This document shows positions 20,551 to 30,421 of a stretch of DNA of 64,000 nt, one piece after another; the first letter of the stretch is position 1; each line of letters starts with the position of its first letter. This DNA is from Pseudomonas sp. 10S4 (lineage in GTDB: Bacteria > Pseudomonadota > Gammaproteobacteria > Pseudomonadales > Pseudomonadaceae). Location of the stretch: assembly GCF_034344865.1 (NCBI RefSeq), contig NZ_CP133774.1:1426001-1490000 (forward strand), given 5' to 3'. The translations under genes were made by a program, and so were the position numbers. Under the pieces are notes generated by a model that saw only the letters and a program-made list of their open reading frames with translations, had not been told where the DNA came from and did not search any database.

Positions 20551-21156
20551 ATGACCGAACCTGCGCTGCTTCCCCGCCCGCAACTTCGACGCATGCTGCG
20601 CAAGGCCCGCCGCGCACTGACACCCAGTCAGCAGCGCCAGGCCGCTCGCGGGCTATACAAGCAATTGGCCCAGCAGCCGCTGTTTCGCCGCGCCAGACAC
20701 ATCTCTCTCTATTTACCCACCGACGGTGAAATCGACCCGCGTCTACTGCTGCGTGCTGCACAACGCCGGGGCAAAGCCACCTACCTGCCGGTGCTCAGCG
20801 CGTGGCCGCGAACCAAAATGGTCTTCCAGCGCATTCGCCCGGGCGAAAAGCTCAAGCCCAACCGTTTCCGCATTCTCGAACCGCAAGCCAACCTCGGCCG
20901 GCAACGCAAGGTCTGGGCGTTGGACCTGGTGTTGCTGCCATTGGTCGGGTTTGACGATGTCGGCGGGCGTTTGGGAATGGGCGGTGGGTTCTATGACCGC
21001 AGCCTGGCGTACCTGGCGCGCCGCAAAACCTGGCGCAAACCGACGCTGCTGGGGCTGGCCCATGAATGTCAGAAGGTCGAACGATTGGCTCAAGCGAGCT
21101 GGGATGTGCCGTTGCAAGGAACGGTGACCGACAAGGCGTGGTATTTCGCAAGCTAG
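20551..21156 (+). CDS. ygfA: 5-formyltetrahydrofolate cyclo-ligase
   Basis: 201 residues. It converts 5-formyl-THF to 5,10-methenyl-THF with ATP, and links functionally to the glycine cleavage genes in the same window. Motifs: LRRMLRKARRALTPSQQRQA at the N-terminus and, in the C-terminal half, LDLVLLPLVGFDDVGGRLGMGGGFYDRSL, which contains the conserved folate and ATP site. Located after ssrS as in most gammaproteobacteria. Normal length. Confidence 0.94.
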   Translation: MTEPALLPRPQLRRMLRKARRALTPSQQRQAARGLYKQLAQQPLFRRARHISLYLPTDGEIDPRLLLRAAQRRGKATYLPVLSAWPRTKMVFQRIRPGEKLKPNRFRILEPQANLGRQRKVWALDLVLLPLVGFDDVGGRLGMGGGFYDRSLAYLARRKTWRKPTLLGLAHECQKVERLAQASWDVPLQGTVTDKAWYFAS

Positions 21157-21191
21157 ACGCCACCACGATCAGCGGCGTCCGGAAGACAGGT

Positions 21192-21359
21192 TCAGCGCTT
21201 GAAGGCCGACGGCTGCAGTTGGTGGTGTTGTTGCTGTTGCGCGATTTCGATCGGCGCGTCGGTCTTGTTGTTCCACAGGCTTTGGGCATAGCCGGTGGTC
21301 ACGACGCCGAGGCCAAACAAAATAACCAAAATCCATAGTAAATCCGGTTTGCGTTTCAT
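21192..21359 (-). CDS. Small inner-membrane or exported protein, 55 residues
   Basis: A short minus-strand frame starts at ATG 21359 and reads MKRKPDLLWILVILFGLGVV, then TTGYAQSLWNNKTDAPIEIA, and ends in a Gln/His-rich tail (AQQQQHHQLQPSAFKR). The positive N-terminus and single hydrophobic stretch indicate one membrane segment or an uncleaved signal. I recall similar short proteins in other Pseudomonas at this place, but no function is known. Codon use is like the neighbours. It converges on ygfA with a 35-bp gap. Confidence 0.7.
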   Translation of the reverse strand: MKRKPDLLWILVILFGLGVVTTGYAQSLWNNKTDAPIEIAQQQQHHQLQPSAFKR

Positions 21360-21554
21360 CGATTGCCCCCCAAAGGCACATCAACACGATGACAGCAGCG
21401 GTTTCCGTTGTAGGCCGTGCAGCAGCGTCAAGCTAAGAAGGCCGGCATTTTGCGGCAACGTGAACCGACACGCAAACGCTGGCGTCAACCGACTGTCGGT
21501 TTGTCATAAAATCGCCCGACAACTTGCCCAATCACTTCGCAAGGAGCAAAACCC

Positions 21555-22004
21555 ATGGCCTATTGGCTGATGAAATCCGAGCCCGACGAACTCTCGATCA
21601 AAGATTTGGCAAAGCTCGGCAAAGCGCGCTGGGACGGGGTTCGCAACTATCAGGCACGCAATTTCTTGCGGGCCATGGCGGTCGGCGATGAGTTTTTCTT
21701 CTATCACTCCAGCTGCCCGGTGCCCGGAATTGCCGGGACTGGCAAGATTATCGAAGCGGCCTACCCCGACCCGACGGCGCTGGAGCCTGAGAGCCATTAC
21801 TTCGACCCGAAGGCCACCCCGGAGAAAAACGCCTGGAGCGCCATCGATGTGGCCCACGTCGAAACGTTCGCCAACGTCCTGAAGCTCGATTACCTGAAAC
21901 AGCAAACGGCGCTGGCCGAAATGCCGCTGGTGCAGAAAGGCTCGCGCCTGTCGGTGATGCCAGTCACCGCCGAACAATGGGCCACGGTGCTCGCTTTACG
22001 CTAA
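21555..22004 (+). CDS. EVE domain protein (THYN1-like)
   Basis: 149 residues, a single EVE (PUA-like) domain: YWLMKSEPDELSIKDLAKLG, then WDGVRNYQARNFLRAM and GDEFFFYHSSCPVPGIAGTG. EVE domains bind modified bases in DNA or RNA through an aromatic pocket, and many bacterial EVE proteins are tied to modified-DNA recognition. AAGGAG lies 9 bases before the ATG. No restriction or modification gene is nearby, so this is probably a housekeeping member. Confidence 0.92.
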   Translation: MAYWLMKSEPDELSIKDLAKLGKARWDGVRNYQARNFLRAMAVGDEFFFYHSSCPVPGIAGTGKIIEAAYPDPTALEPESHYFDPKATPEKNAWSAIDVAHVETFANVLKLDYLKQQTALAEMPLVQKGSRLSVMPVTAEQWATVLALR

Positions 22005-22066
22005 ATAAAGCAGAACCACCCGGTCATCCTCTTTTGCCCGCCCAATCGGGTTAGGCTTGCTCCCCT

Positions 22067-22162
22067 GTAGGAGCTGCCGAAGGCTGCGATCTTTTGATCC
22101 TGATCTTCGGCAATGCTGGAATCGCCAAAGATCAAAAGATCGCAGCCATCGGCAGCTCCTAC
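22067..22162. repeat. Large hairpin repeat with GATCTTTTGATC core
   Basis: GTAGGAGCTGCCGAAGGCTG and its inverted partner (CAGCCATCGGCAGCTCCTAC) enclose CGATCTTTTGATC and GATCAAAAGATCG. The arms match the shorter element at 9914. It is a common intergenic element type in fluorescent pseudomonads. It lies 101 bp upstream of the yhiI-like gene. Confidence 0.85.
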
Positions 22163-22263
22163 GAGCGATTCACGCGCATAGAACATTATGCAAGTTGACT
22201 GGCATCAAGCCGCCCCGGCGCTCGATCAGCCAGACTAGGACGCAACAGCCGCAGGATGCCCGC

Positions 22264-23229
22264 ATGTCTACGCACAGTCGCTCTTCGATTTTGTTCGCCA
22301 GTTCTTTGATGGTTCTGCTTCTGGGTGCCGGCGGTTTCGGTTACTGGAAGTCGATGCATGACCGTCTGCCCGAAGGCTTGTATGTCGGCAACGGTCGCCT
22401 CGAAGCCACCGAAGTGCAGATTGCCAGCAAAACACCGGGGCGACTGGCTGAAGTGCTGGTCGATGAAGGCGACAAGGTCAGCAAGGGCCAACTGCTCGCC
22501 CGCATGGATACCCGCACCCTCGAAGCCCAGCGCAACCAGGCTGAAGCCGAAGTACTACGCGCCCGGGAAAACCTCTCCGCCGCCCAGGCCAACGTGCAAT
22601 TGCGCCAGAGCGAACAACTACTGGCGCAGCAGGAACTCAAACGCTCCCAGGAACTGTTCAAGCACGGTTTCGTCAGTGGCCAGATCATCGATCAACAACA
22701 AGCGCGCCTGGACACCGGCAACGCGGCGGTCGCGGCGTCCCGTGCCCAGGTTTCGGCAGTTGGCGCGGCGATTGGTGCGGCGCAGGCCCAGGTCGCGATG
22801 CTGACCAGCGAAATCGATGACAGCAGCTTGCGAGCGCCGATCGACGGGGTGATCCAGTTGCGCATGGCCGAACCCGGCGAAGTACTCGGCGCGGGCGGAC
22901 GGGTGCTGTTGCTGATCGATCCAAATGACCAATACATGAACCTCTACCTCCCGGCCTCCGTCACCGGGCGCGTGGCGGTGGGCGATGAAGCGCGAATTTT
23001 GCTCGACGCGTTACCCGACCATCCGCTGCCGGCAAAAATCACCTTCGTCGCCGGCAAATCGCAGTTCACGCCGAAAGAAGTCGAAACCCGCGATGAACGG
23101 CAAAAACTGGTGTTCCGCGTCAAACTGCGCCTGACCGACCCAAGCGCCCTGCCCCAGGCCAAACCGGGCATGCCCGGCGCTGGCTACGTGCGCACCGCGC
23201 CGATTAGCTGGCCGGCCAACCTGCAATGA
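22264..23229 (+). CDS. HlyD-family membrane fusion protein, YhiI-like
   Basis: 321 residues from ATG 22264, which opens a membrane anchor ([20 protein letters not shown]); an upstream in-frame extension runs into the hairpin repeat and is not real. The lipoyl/biotinyl half-motifs flank a coiled coil: [20 protein letters not shown], the alpha-hairpin around [20 protein letters not shown], and [20 protein letters not shown]. It bridges the inner-membrane ABC unit to the envelope. It overlaps the rbbA-like gene by 4 bp (ATGA), in the yhiI-rbbA-yhhJ order known from E. coli. Confidence 0.9.
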   Translation: MSTHSRSSILFASSLMVLLLGAGGFGYWKSMHDRLPEGLYVGNGRLEATEVQIASKTPGRLAEVLVDEGDKVSKGQLLARMDTRTLEAQRNQAEAEVLRARENLSAAQANVQLRQSEQLLAQQELKRSQELFKHGFVSGQIIDQQQARLDTGNAAVAASRAQVSAVGAAIGAAQAQVAMLTSEIDDSSLRAPIDGVIQLRMAEPGEVLGAGGRVLLLIDPNDQYMNLYLPASVTGRVAVGDEARILLDALPDHPLPAKITFVAGKSQFTPKEVETRDERQKLVFRVKLRLTDPSALPQAKPGMPGAGYVRTAPISWPANLQ

Positions 23230-25952
23230 CCGGACTGGCGCTGCAAGCCACCGGCATCCATCACCGTTACGGCAAACAGCAGGCGCTGAGCGATATCACG
23301 TTCAGCCTGCCCGCCGGCACGCGCTGCGGGTTGATCGGCCCGGATGGCGCCGGAAAGTCGAGCCTGTTGGGGCTGATCGCCGGGGTGAAAACCCTGCAAC
23401 AAGGTCAGCTGGAAGTGCTGGGCGGCTCGATCCAGGATCGCCGCCATCGCAACAGCCTCTACCCGCGCATCGCCTTCATGCCTCAGGGCTTGGGCGGCAA
23501 CCTGTATCCCGAATTGTCGATCAGCGAGAACATTCACTTTTTCGCCACGCTGTTCGGCCTGTCGAAAGCCGAATGCAATCAGCGCATGCACAGCCTGCTG
23601 CTGGCCACCGACCTGCTGCGTTTTGCCGACCGCCCGGCAGGCAAGCTTTCGGGTGGCATGAAGCAGAAGCTTGGGCTCTGCTGCGCGCTGATCCATGAAC
23701 CGGCATCCTGCTGATCCTCGACGAGCCGACCACCGGGCTCGACCCGTTGTCCCGACGGCGCTTCTGGGAATTGGTCGATGATGTGCGCCGCCAGCGCCCA
23801 CAACTGACGCTGCTGGTCGCCACCGCGTACATGGAAGAGGCCGAGCAGTTCGAACATTGCCTGATGCTCGACGGCGGCAAGCTGATTGCCACGGGCCTGA
23901 GCAGCGAACTGGCCGCCGCCACCTCCAGCGGCAAACTCGACGAAGCGTTCACCCACTTCCAGGGCGACAACGGTCACGACAACCAACCACTGGTGATTCC
24001 ACCGCGGACCGGCGCCAATACTGATGTCGCCATCGAAGCCCATGACCTGACCCTGCGTTTCGGTGACTTCACCGCTGTGGACAAGGTCAGTTTCGCCATC
24101 GGTCGCGGGGAGATTTTCGGTTTTCTCGGCTCCAACGGCTGCGGCAAAACCACCACCATGAAAGTCCTCACCGGGCTGATGCCGGCCAGCGAAGGCAGCG
24201 CCACGCTACTGGGCAACCCGGTGAACGCCAAGGACCTGGCCACCCGCAAACGGGTCGGCTTCATGTCCCAAAGCTTTTCGCTGTATGGCGAACTCAGCGT
24301 GCGGCAGAACCTCGACTTGCACGCGCGCCTGTTCGATTTACCCAAGGCCGAAAGTGCGCAGCGCATCGACGAACTGATACAGCGTTTCAACCTCGACGGC
24401 GTCGCCGATCAACAGTCCGGCGCGTTGCCTTTGGGTTTGCGTCAGCGACTATCGCTGGCCGTGGCGGTGCTGCATCGCCCGGAAGTGTTGATCCTCGACG
24501 AACCGACTTCCGGCGTCGACCCAGCGGCGCGGGATGACTTTTGGCGCTTGCTGATCGAGTTGTCCCGCGAGCAAGGCGTGACGATCTTCCTCTCCACTCA
24601 CTTCATGAACGAAGCCCAGCGCTGCGACCGCATCTCGCTGATGCACGCCGGCAAGGTGCTGGCCTGCGACACGCCGGCGGCGCTGCAACAGCAATTCAAG
24701 GGCGAGACGCTGGAAGCCGCGTTTGTCACTTGCCTGGAACAGGCCCAAGGCCCGGCGGAATCACCAACAGAGGCGGCAACCGCCGACGAACCTGTCACAC
24801 CCGCCAAGCCGATGAAGGAACGCGGCTTCAGCATCGGACGCCTGGTCGCTGTGGCCAGTCGCGAAGGCAAGGAACTGCTGCGCGACAAGGTGCGAATGGC
24901 CTTCGCCCTGCTCGGAGCGATTTTCATGATGGTGATCTTCGGCTACGGCATTTCCCTGGACGTGGAAAAACTCGCCTTCGCCGTGTTCGACCAGGACCAG
25001 ACGCCGCAAAGCCGCTCCTACCTGGAAGCCTTCCGCAGCTCGCGCTATTTCGCCGAACAGTCACCGATCCGCGACAGCAAAGAGCTGCATCGACGCCTTC
25101 AGCGTTCGGAAATCAAACTGGCGCTGGAAATACCGCCGGGCTTTGGTCGCGACTTGTACGCCGGGCGCCAACCCACCGTGGCGGCGTGGCTGGATGGAGG
25201 GATGCCGTTTCGGGCCGAAACCAGTCGCAACTATGTGGAGGCGGTGCATCAGGCGAACATTGAGCAATTGGCCGAACAAAGCAGCCCTGCGCTGAACCAT
25301 CAGGCAGCGGCCAAACTGGAAACCCGGTTCCGCTACAACCAGGACGTGGTCAGCGTTAACGCGATTGGCCCCGGGGTGATGGCACTGATCCTCGCCTTCA
25401 TCCCGGCGATGCTCACCGCGCTGGGGATCGTTCGGGAAAAAGAGTTGGGCTCGATCACCAACTTCTACGCCACGCCGCTGACCCGACTGGAGTTCCTGCT
25501 GGGTAAACAGGCGCCGTATCTGGCGATCAGCCTGATCAACCTCGCGTTACTAGTAGCGATGAACCGCTGGCTGTTCGGCGTGCCGTTCAAGGGCAGCGGC
25601 CTGACCCTGGCCTTCGGCGGATTGCTCTATGTACTGGCCACCACCAGCATGGGCCTGCTGATTTCGGCGTTCACCCGCACCCAAATCGCCGCGATCCTCG
25701 GCACGCATGATCATCACCAGCCTGCCGACCATCCAGTTCTCCGGGCTGATCGTGCCGCGCTCGTCCCTCGAAGGCGCGGCGGCGGTGATGGGCATGCTGT
25801 TTCCGGCCGGGTACTTTCTCGACATCGCCGTCGGTACCTTCACCAAAGCCCTGGACCTGCGGCAGTTATGGCCGCAATGCCTGGCGCTGTTCGGGTTCTT
25901 TCTCGGGTTCACCGGGCTCAGCCTGGTCATGCTGAAAAAGCAGGAGGCCTGA
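23226..25952 (+). CDS. RbbA-like double ABC ATPase/ABC-2 permease fusion, two frameshifts
   Basis: About 908 residues after repair. Order: ABC domain 1 (Walker [11 protein letters not shown], signature [10 protein letters not shown], Walker [14 protein letters not shown]), ABC domain 2 ([10 protein letters not shown], degenerate signature [23 protein letters not shown]), then an ABC-2 membrane part with [20 protein letters not shown]. In E. coli RbbA binds ribosomes and has been tied to E-site tRNA release; the membrane part suggests transport. One base is missing near 23702 (before ILLILDEP) and one is extra near 25706 (between ILGT and [10 protein letters not shown]). Both look like read errors, since the frame resumes inside conserved motifs. 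Confidence 0.88.
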
Positions 25953-27070
25953 TGCACAAGCTTGCGCATATTTTGCGACTCGGCCTCAAGGAACTGACCA
26001 GCCTGCGCCACGACAGTGTGTTGCTGCTGTTTCTGTTCTACGCCTTTACCGTGGCGATCTACATGCCGGCCGCCGGGTCGGTGATCGGCGTGCACAACGC
26101 CAGCGTGGCCATCGTCGACGAAGATCACAGCCACCTCTCGCGGCAACTGGCCCAAGCCCTGCAACCGCCGGAGTTCCAGCGCCCGGTGTTGCTGCCGTAC
26201 GGGCAACTCGATCAGGTCATGGACAGCGGCCAGTACACGTTCGTGATCAATGTGCCGGTAAATTTCCAGACGGATTTGCTGGCCGGTCGCCAACCGGCGG
26301 TGCAGGTCAATGTGGACGCCACGGCCATGAGCCAGGCGTTTATGGGCGCGGGTTACATCGGGCGGATTTTCCAACGCGAACTGCTGACCTACAGCGGCCA
26401 GACCGATCCCGCCAGCAAGGCGCCAGCGCTGCTGACCACTCGCTCGCTCTTCAATACCAATCTGGAGGGCGGCTGGTTCCTGGCGGTGATCCAGATCGTC
26501 AACAACATCACCATCCTCGCCATTATCCTCACCGGCACGGCGCTGCTGCGCGAGCGCGAACACGGCACCCTCGACCATTTGCTGGTGCTGCCGCTGACGG
26601 CGCTGGAAATCATGTTGGCGAAAATCTGGAGCAACATGCTGGTGGTGGTGGTGTGCACCTGGATCTCGCTGGAGGTGATCGTCAAAGGTGCGCTGGGCGT
26701 GCCGCTGGCCGGTTCCATGACGCTGTTTTTGCTGGTGACGGCGGTTTATCTGTTCGCCAGTACGGCGTTGGGGATATTTCTGGCGACCCTCGCCCGCTCG
26801 ACACCACAGTTCGGCCTGCTGGCGATTCCGGTGATTATCCCGATGTTGCTGCTGTCCGGCGGCAGCACGCCGCTCGACAGCATGCCGCAATGGCTGCAAT
26901 GGGTGATGCAGGGCTCGCCGTCGACGCACTTCGTCAGCCTCAGCGCCGCGATTCTGTTTCGCGACGCCGGGTTGAGCGTGGTCTGGCCGGACTTGCTGGC
27001 GCTGACCGCCATCGGGCTGGTGTTCTTTGCGATTGCGCTGATGCGGTTTCGCAAGAGTTTGGCGTCCTGA
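25952..27070 (+). CDS. ABC-2 type permease, YhhJ-like
   Basis: 372 residues. The ATG overlaps the rbbA-like stop by one base (TGATG). An N-terminal membrane helix (VLLLFLFYAFTVAIYMPAAG) is followed by a large periplasmic loop (about 45-180). Five or so helices and the ABC-2 motif LLREREHGTLDHLLVLPLTA follow, then TLARSTPQFGLLAIPVIIPM. It is the third gene of the yhiI-rbbA-yhhJ export cluster; the substrate is unknown. A REP doublet follows the stop. Confidence 0.9.
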   Translation: MHKLAHILRLGLKELTSLRHDSVLLLFLFYAFTVAIYMPAAGSVIGVHNASVAIVDEDHSHLSRQLAQALQPPEFQRPVLLPYGQLDQVMDSGQYTFVINVPVNFQTDLLAGRQPAVQVNVDATAMSQAFMGAGYIGRIFQRELLTYSGQTDPASKAPALLTTRSLFNTNLEGGWFLAVIQIVNNITILAIILTGTALLREREHGTLDHLLVLPLTALEIMLAKIWSNMLVVVVCTWISLEVIVKGALGVPLAGSMTLFLLVTAVYLFASTALGIFLATLARSTPQFGLLAIPVIIPMLLLSGGSTPLDSMPQWLQWVMQGSPSTHFVSLSAAILFRDAGLSVVWPDLLALTAIGLVFFAIALMRFRKSLAS

Positions 27071-27087
27071 GGGACCGAGTCGCCCCC

Positions 27088-27162
27088 TTCGCGAGCAAGC
27101 CCGCTCCCACATTGGTTTTGTGAACGCCACAGATCCAATGTGGGAGCGGGCTTGCTCGCGAA
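27088..27162. repeat. REP doublet (TGTGGGAGCGGGCTTGCTCG family)
   Basis: Two copies of the 24-bp unit face each other, TTCGCGAGCAAGCCCGCTCC... and the inverted TGTGGGAGCGGGCTTGCTCG..., 27 bp apart. It lies between the convergent yhhJ-like and FliL-like genes. Confidence 0.9.
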
Positions 27163-27187
27163 GAGGCCCGCCCAGACAGCACAAGTC

Positions 27188-27598
27188 TTATTGAATGATC
27201 AGGTTATTGAACAACAAATCCTCAACCACCGGCTTACCGGTTTCGTCGTTCATCACTTGCTGGGTCTGTTTCAGGGCTTCCTGACGCAGCTTTTCCTTGC
27301 CATCGATGCTGTTCATCGCCTCGGTGGTCTGCTGGGTGAACAACGCCACCAACTGGTTGCGAATCAACGGCTCGTTGGCCTTGACCGCTTTGATCGACTC
27401 TTCGCCAGTGACCCGCAGCGCCACGTCGGCCTTGAAGACCTTCAACTTCGGCGTGCCATCCAACCCATAGTTACCCACGAACGGCGGGCTCAGGGTGACG
27501 TAGCTGACTTTCGGCGCCTCGCCTTCTTTGGCGGCTTCTTCGGCCATGGCTGCCATAGGCAGAGACAGGGCCAGCATCAACATGATCCACGCTTTCAC
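27188..27598 (-). CDS. FliL-like periplasmic/membrane protein
   Basis: 136 residues from a GTG start with AAGGAGCG upstream; the longer frame has no such site and would bury the signal peptide. The signal is KAWIMLMLALSLPMAAMA, followed by an acidic linker. A FliL-type domain follows: VSYVTLSPPFVGNYGLDGTP, VFKADVALRVTGEESIKAVK, and NQLVALFTQQTTEAMNSIDG. FliL supports the flagellar stator, but no flagellar genes are nearby, so this is a lone paralogue of unknown role. Confidence 0.85.
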   Translation of the reverse strand: MKAWIMLMLALSLPMAAMAEEAAKEGEAPKVSYVTLSPPFVGNYGLDGTPKLKVFKADVALRVTGEESIKAVKANEPLIRNQLVALFTQQTTEAMNSIDGKEKLRQEALKQTQQVMNDETGKPVVEDLLFNNLIIQ

Positions 27599-27748
27599 AA
27601 TTCGCTCCTTATCCGGTTTGCGGCCTAGCATAACGACCCGCCGCGCAAGCACAAGCTTATGGCGGACTATCAGGGCCGGGCATGCTCGTTGACCCAATGA
27701 CTCACACACCTACACTTATCGGCCATCACTCCCAAAGGAATAGCCCTG

Positions 27749-28727
27749 ATGAAAGCCGTGCTATGCAAAGCCTTCGGCCCCGCCGAATCGCTGGTGCTGG
27801 AAGACGTTGCCAGTCCTGTCGCGAAGAAGAACGAAATCCTGCTGGACGTGCACGCCGCCGGGGTCAACTTCCCGGACACGCTGATCATCGAGGGCAAATA
27901 CCAGTTCAAACCGCCCTTCCCGTTCTCGCCGGGTGGCGAAGCGGCTGGCGTGGTCAGCGCAGTAGGCGAGAAGGTCAGCCACCTCAAGGTCGGCGACCGG
28001 GTCATGGCCCTGACCGGTTGGGGCAGCTTTGCCGAACAGGTCGCCGTGCCAGGCTACAACGTGCTGCCGATCCCGCCTTCGATGGACTTCAACACCGCCG
28101 CCGCGTTCAGCATGACCTACGGCACCTCGATGCACGCACTCAAGCAACGCGCCAACCTGCAACCGGGTGAAACCCTGCTGGTACTCGGCGCCTCAGGCGG
28201 TGTCGGCCTGGCCGCCGTGGAAATCGGCAAAGCCATGGGCGCCCGGGTGATCGCGGCAGCCAGCAGCGCCGAAAAACTCGCGGTGGCCAAGGCCGCGGGC
28301 GCCGATGAGCTGATCAACTACAGCGAAACCAACCTCAAGGACGAAATCAAACGCCTGACCGACGGCCAGGGTCGCCGACGTGATCTACGACCCGGTCGGT
28401 GGCGACCTGTTCGACCAGGCCGTACGCGCCATCGCCTGGAACGGCCGCCTCTTGGTGGTCGGTTTCGCCAGCGGACGCATTCCCGAGTTTCCGGTGAACT
28501 TGGCGTTGCTCAAAGGCGCAGCCGTCGTCGGCGTGTTCTGGGGCTCGTTTGCCCAGCGCCAGCCGCAGGACAACGCGGCGAACTTCCAGCAGTTGTTTGG
28601 TTGGTTTGCCGAAGGCAAGTTGAAACCGTTGGTGTCGCAGGTGTATCCGCTAAGTGAGGCAGCGCAGGCGATTAATGATCTTGGCCAGCGTAAGGCGGTT
28701 GGGAAAGTGGTGGTTCAGGTTCGCTGA
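27749..28727 (+). CDS. NADPH:quinone oxidoreductase, zinc-free MDR family, one frameshift
   Basis: About 325 residues when repaired. A GroES-like N-terminal domain (LDVHAAGVNFPDTLIIEGKY) leads to the Rossmann region LLVLGASGGVGLAAVEIGKA, then AAGADELINYSE. The structural-zinc cysteines of true alcohol dehydrogenases are absent, which fits the quinone-oxidoreductase branch. An extra base near 28373 breaks TDGQG-ADVIYDPVGGDLFD; removing it restores the frame to the stop at 28727. The natural substrate is not evident. It is convergent with the TonB-like gene. Confidence 0.9.
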
Positions 28728-28787
28728 ATCCACGAAGCGGTCAGGTCCTTCCATCAGGAGGTCCTGATTGCCTTGGCAAACCCATCG

Positions 28788-29402
28788 CTACAACAACTTT
28801 TTGATCTCCTCCGGCAACAAACTCATAAACCTGATTAAAGGACTGTCCCCGCAACGCCTGACAATAATGGGTACGCGCTCATTGAGCCTGGCAATCAACG
28901 CCAGACGTTGCTCATTCGAGAGTTGCGCGGAGTTAAAGGTGTTCGACAGATAACTGCGGGTGTAACTAAACGCCGGCATATCAACCCAGGCAGATTCCGG
29001 GTAACGGCGCGCATCCTCATTGACCGCATGACATCTCAACTTCGTCAGCAATTTGTTGGTGTGCAGCGGCGCGCTCTGGTCGAGCCGAAAAACCATTGGC
29101 GCAACGACTTCCCTCTCAGCAGGTCTGTCTTGGTCAACCGTCCAAGGCTTGAAACGCCACTGCTCCAGCGCAACTCTGGTCGCTTCAGCGAAGTCGGGAT
29201 GGTCACTCTCCAGGATGCCGACTTTGTCTACCGAACCATTCGCATGGACGGTAAACCTCACGCGTACATCACCGGTTATCCCAGCTCTGGACAAGGCTTT
29301 CGGATACACAGGTTTGGGATTGTTTTCAGGAATCAATAAGACCTCCCCCGCCCGAATGCCGAAGGACATCACCAGCAAAAACACCACCGCACACCAACGC
29401 AT
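28788..29402 (-). CDS. Secreted protein with TonB C-terminal domain
   Basis: 204 residues from ATG 29402 (GAGG upstream). The signal peptide MRWCAVVFLLVMSFGIRA is followed by the TonB-C fold: NNPKPVYPKALSRAGITGDV, VRFTVHANGSVDKVGILESD and ATRVALEQWRFKPWTV. The Pro-rich spacer and N-terminal membrane anchor of true TonB are missing, so it is not an obvious energy transducer. The second half (about 115-204) is unknown and has two cysteines. It sits in a spot absent from my memory of PAO1. Confidence 0.78.
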   Translation of the reverse strand: MRWCAVVFLLVMSFGIRAGEVLLIPENNPKPVYPKALSRAGITGDVRVRFTVHANGSVDKVGILESDHPDFAEATRVALEQWRFKPWTVDQDRPAEREVVAPMVFRLDQSAPLHTNKLLTKLRCHAVNEDARRYPESAWVDMPAFSYTRSYLSNTFNSAQLSNEQRLALIARLNERVPIIVRRCGDSPLIRFMSLLPEEIKKLL

Positions 29403-29582
29403 GACCCTGCCTCTTTGCACCTGACATGCCGGAAATGGCACCTGCAAAAAGGTTAAGGCTCCACGCCCAAGAACAGAACGCCGCGCTGTCCTGTTCCGTC
29501 GCAGGACATTTCCTAAAGTCCTGTCCTACTCCGGACACAAGAAAATCTCTCGCGGGTGCGGGTAACTTTTCTGAAAGAGCGG

Positions 29583-30212
29583 TCAGCCTCCGGTGGCAGT
29601 TGCGAGGTCGCCCGGCAGCAGGTGTTCCTGAATTTTCTGGCTGCGAGACTCGATGATTTGGCCCTGGTTATCGAAGCGCAGCACGATGAGCCAGTCGTAG
29701 ACGTCTTCTGGCCATTTTTTCTGACCGGTGATTGCCGCGCCGTCGCCACCAAACGCTGCGATCAATTTGTCGATATGCCCGTGATGCCAGGCGATCAGTA
29801 CCGTCTGTGCCTGATTGTCCTTGCTCAGGGATTTGACCAGTTTGTCGACTTGATTGTCGGCGTAGGGCTGTTCGATAGGCAGTTTCAGGCGTTGAGCCAG
29901 TGGCGTGAGGGTCAGACGTGGCCGGCTACTGTCCGTGCTGTCGCTGGTGGCGATCAGCCGTTGAGGCGTCAATGACAAACCGTTCAGGGTCAGCGGGTCG
30001 AAATAGTTGGCGTAGGCGACGGCGCGCTGTTCGCCTTTGGCGTTCAACAACGGGCCCTGATCGGGTTTCTCCGCGTGCCGCACGATCAACACCGTTACAT
30101 CGCGCAGCCCACGTGCACCCTTGTCCTCGTCATGGGCCGACACCTGCGCCGCGAGAATGAGTGCCTGCACCATCAACAACCCCGAAAAAATCCTGCGTAA
30201 GCTGAGCACCAT
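29583..30212 (-). CDS. Exported histidine phosphatase-family protein
   Basis: 209 residues. A signal peptide (residues 1-26, IFSGLLMVQALILAAQVSA) precedes the phosphohistidine motif VLIVRHAEKP (R45-H46). The second catalytic region is IAWHHGHIDKLIAAFGG. These features fit the branch-2-like phosphoglycerate mutase superfamily, but in the periplasm. Phosphoester substrates are likely; glycerol-phosphate or phytate-type substrates are possible given the divergent glpT, but this is inference. Confidence 0.85.
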   Translation of the reverse strand: MVLSLRRIFSGLLMVQALILAAQVSAHDEDKGARGLRDVTVLIVRHAEKPDQGPLLNAKGEQRAVAYANYFDPLTLNGLSLTPQRLIATSDSTDSSRPRLTLTPLAQRLKLPIEQPYADNQVDKLVKSLSKDNQAQTVLIAWHHGHIDKLIAAFGGDGAAITGQKKWPEDVYDWLIVLRFDNQGQIIESRSQKIQEHLLPGDLATATGG

Positions 30213-30293
30213 CGTCCCGTCCTTTTGAGTAAGTGTCCTGGTGAATCGAGTCTAGAACAGTGTGGCGAAAGGATAAGCCCCCACCTGATGACC

Positions 30294-30314
30294 TATGTTC
30301 ACAATAGAACACTT
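30294..30314. promoter_or_regulatory. Candidate GlpR operator 1 upstream of glpT
   Basis: TATGTTCACAATAGAACAC contains TGTTC-N6-GAACA, the dyad and spacing of the E. coli GlpR site (from memory, WATGTTCGWTAWCGAACATW). It lies about 110 bases upstream of glpT. Confidence 0.45.
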
Positions 30315-30356
30315 GATCTCCCATATTTCCGCTGTTTTGCCAATGCGAGCCGGTGC

Positions 30357-30376
30357 TATTTTCGGTAACGAAACTG
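30357..30376. promoter_or_regulatory. Candidate GlpR operator 2 upstream of glpT
   Basis: TATTTTCGGTAACGAAACTG has the TTTCG-N4-CGAAA dyad and matches the E. coli GlpR consensus (from memory) at about 15 of 20 positions. It is 46 bases upstream of glpT, a position where a repressor would block transcription. Confidence 0.55.
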
Positions 30377-30421
30377 TAACATTCGCATCCGCAGTCAAAA
30401 CAAGAAATTTGGAGCTCTTGA

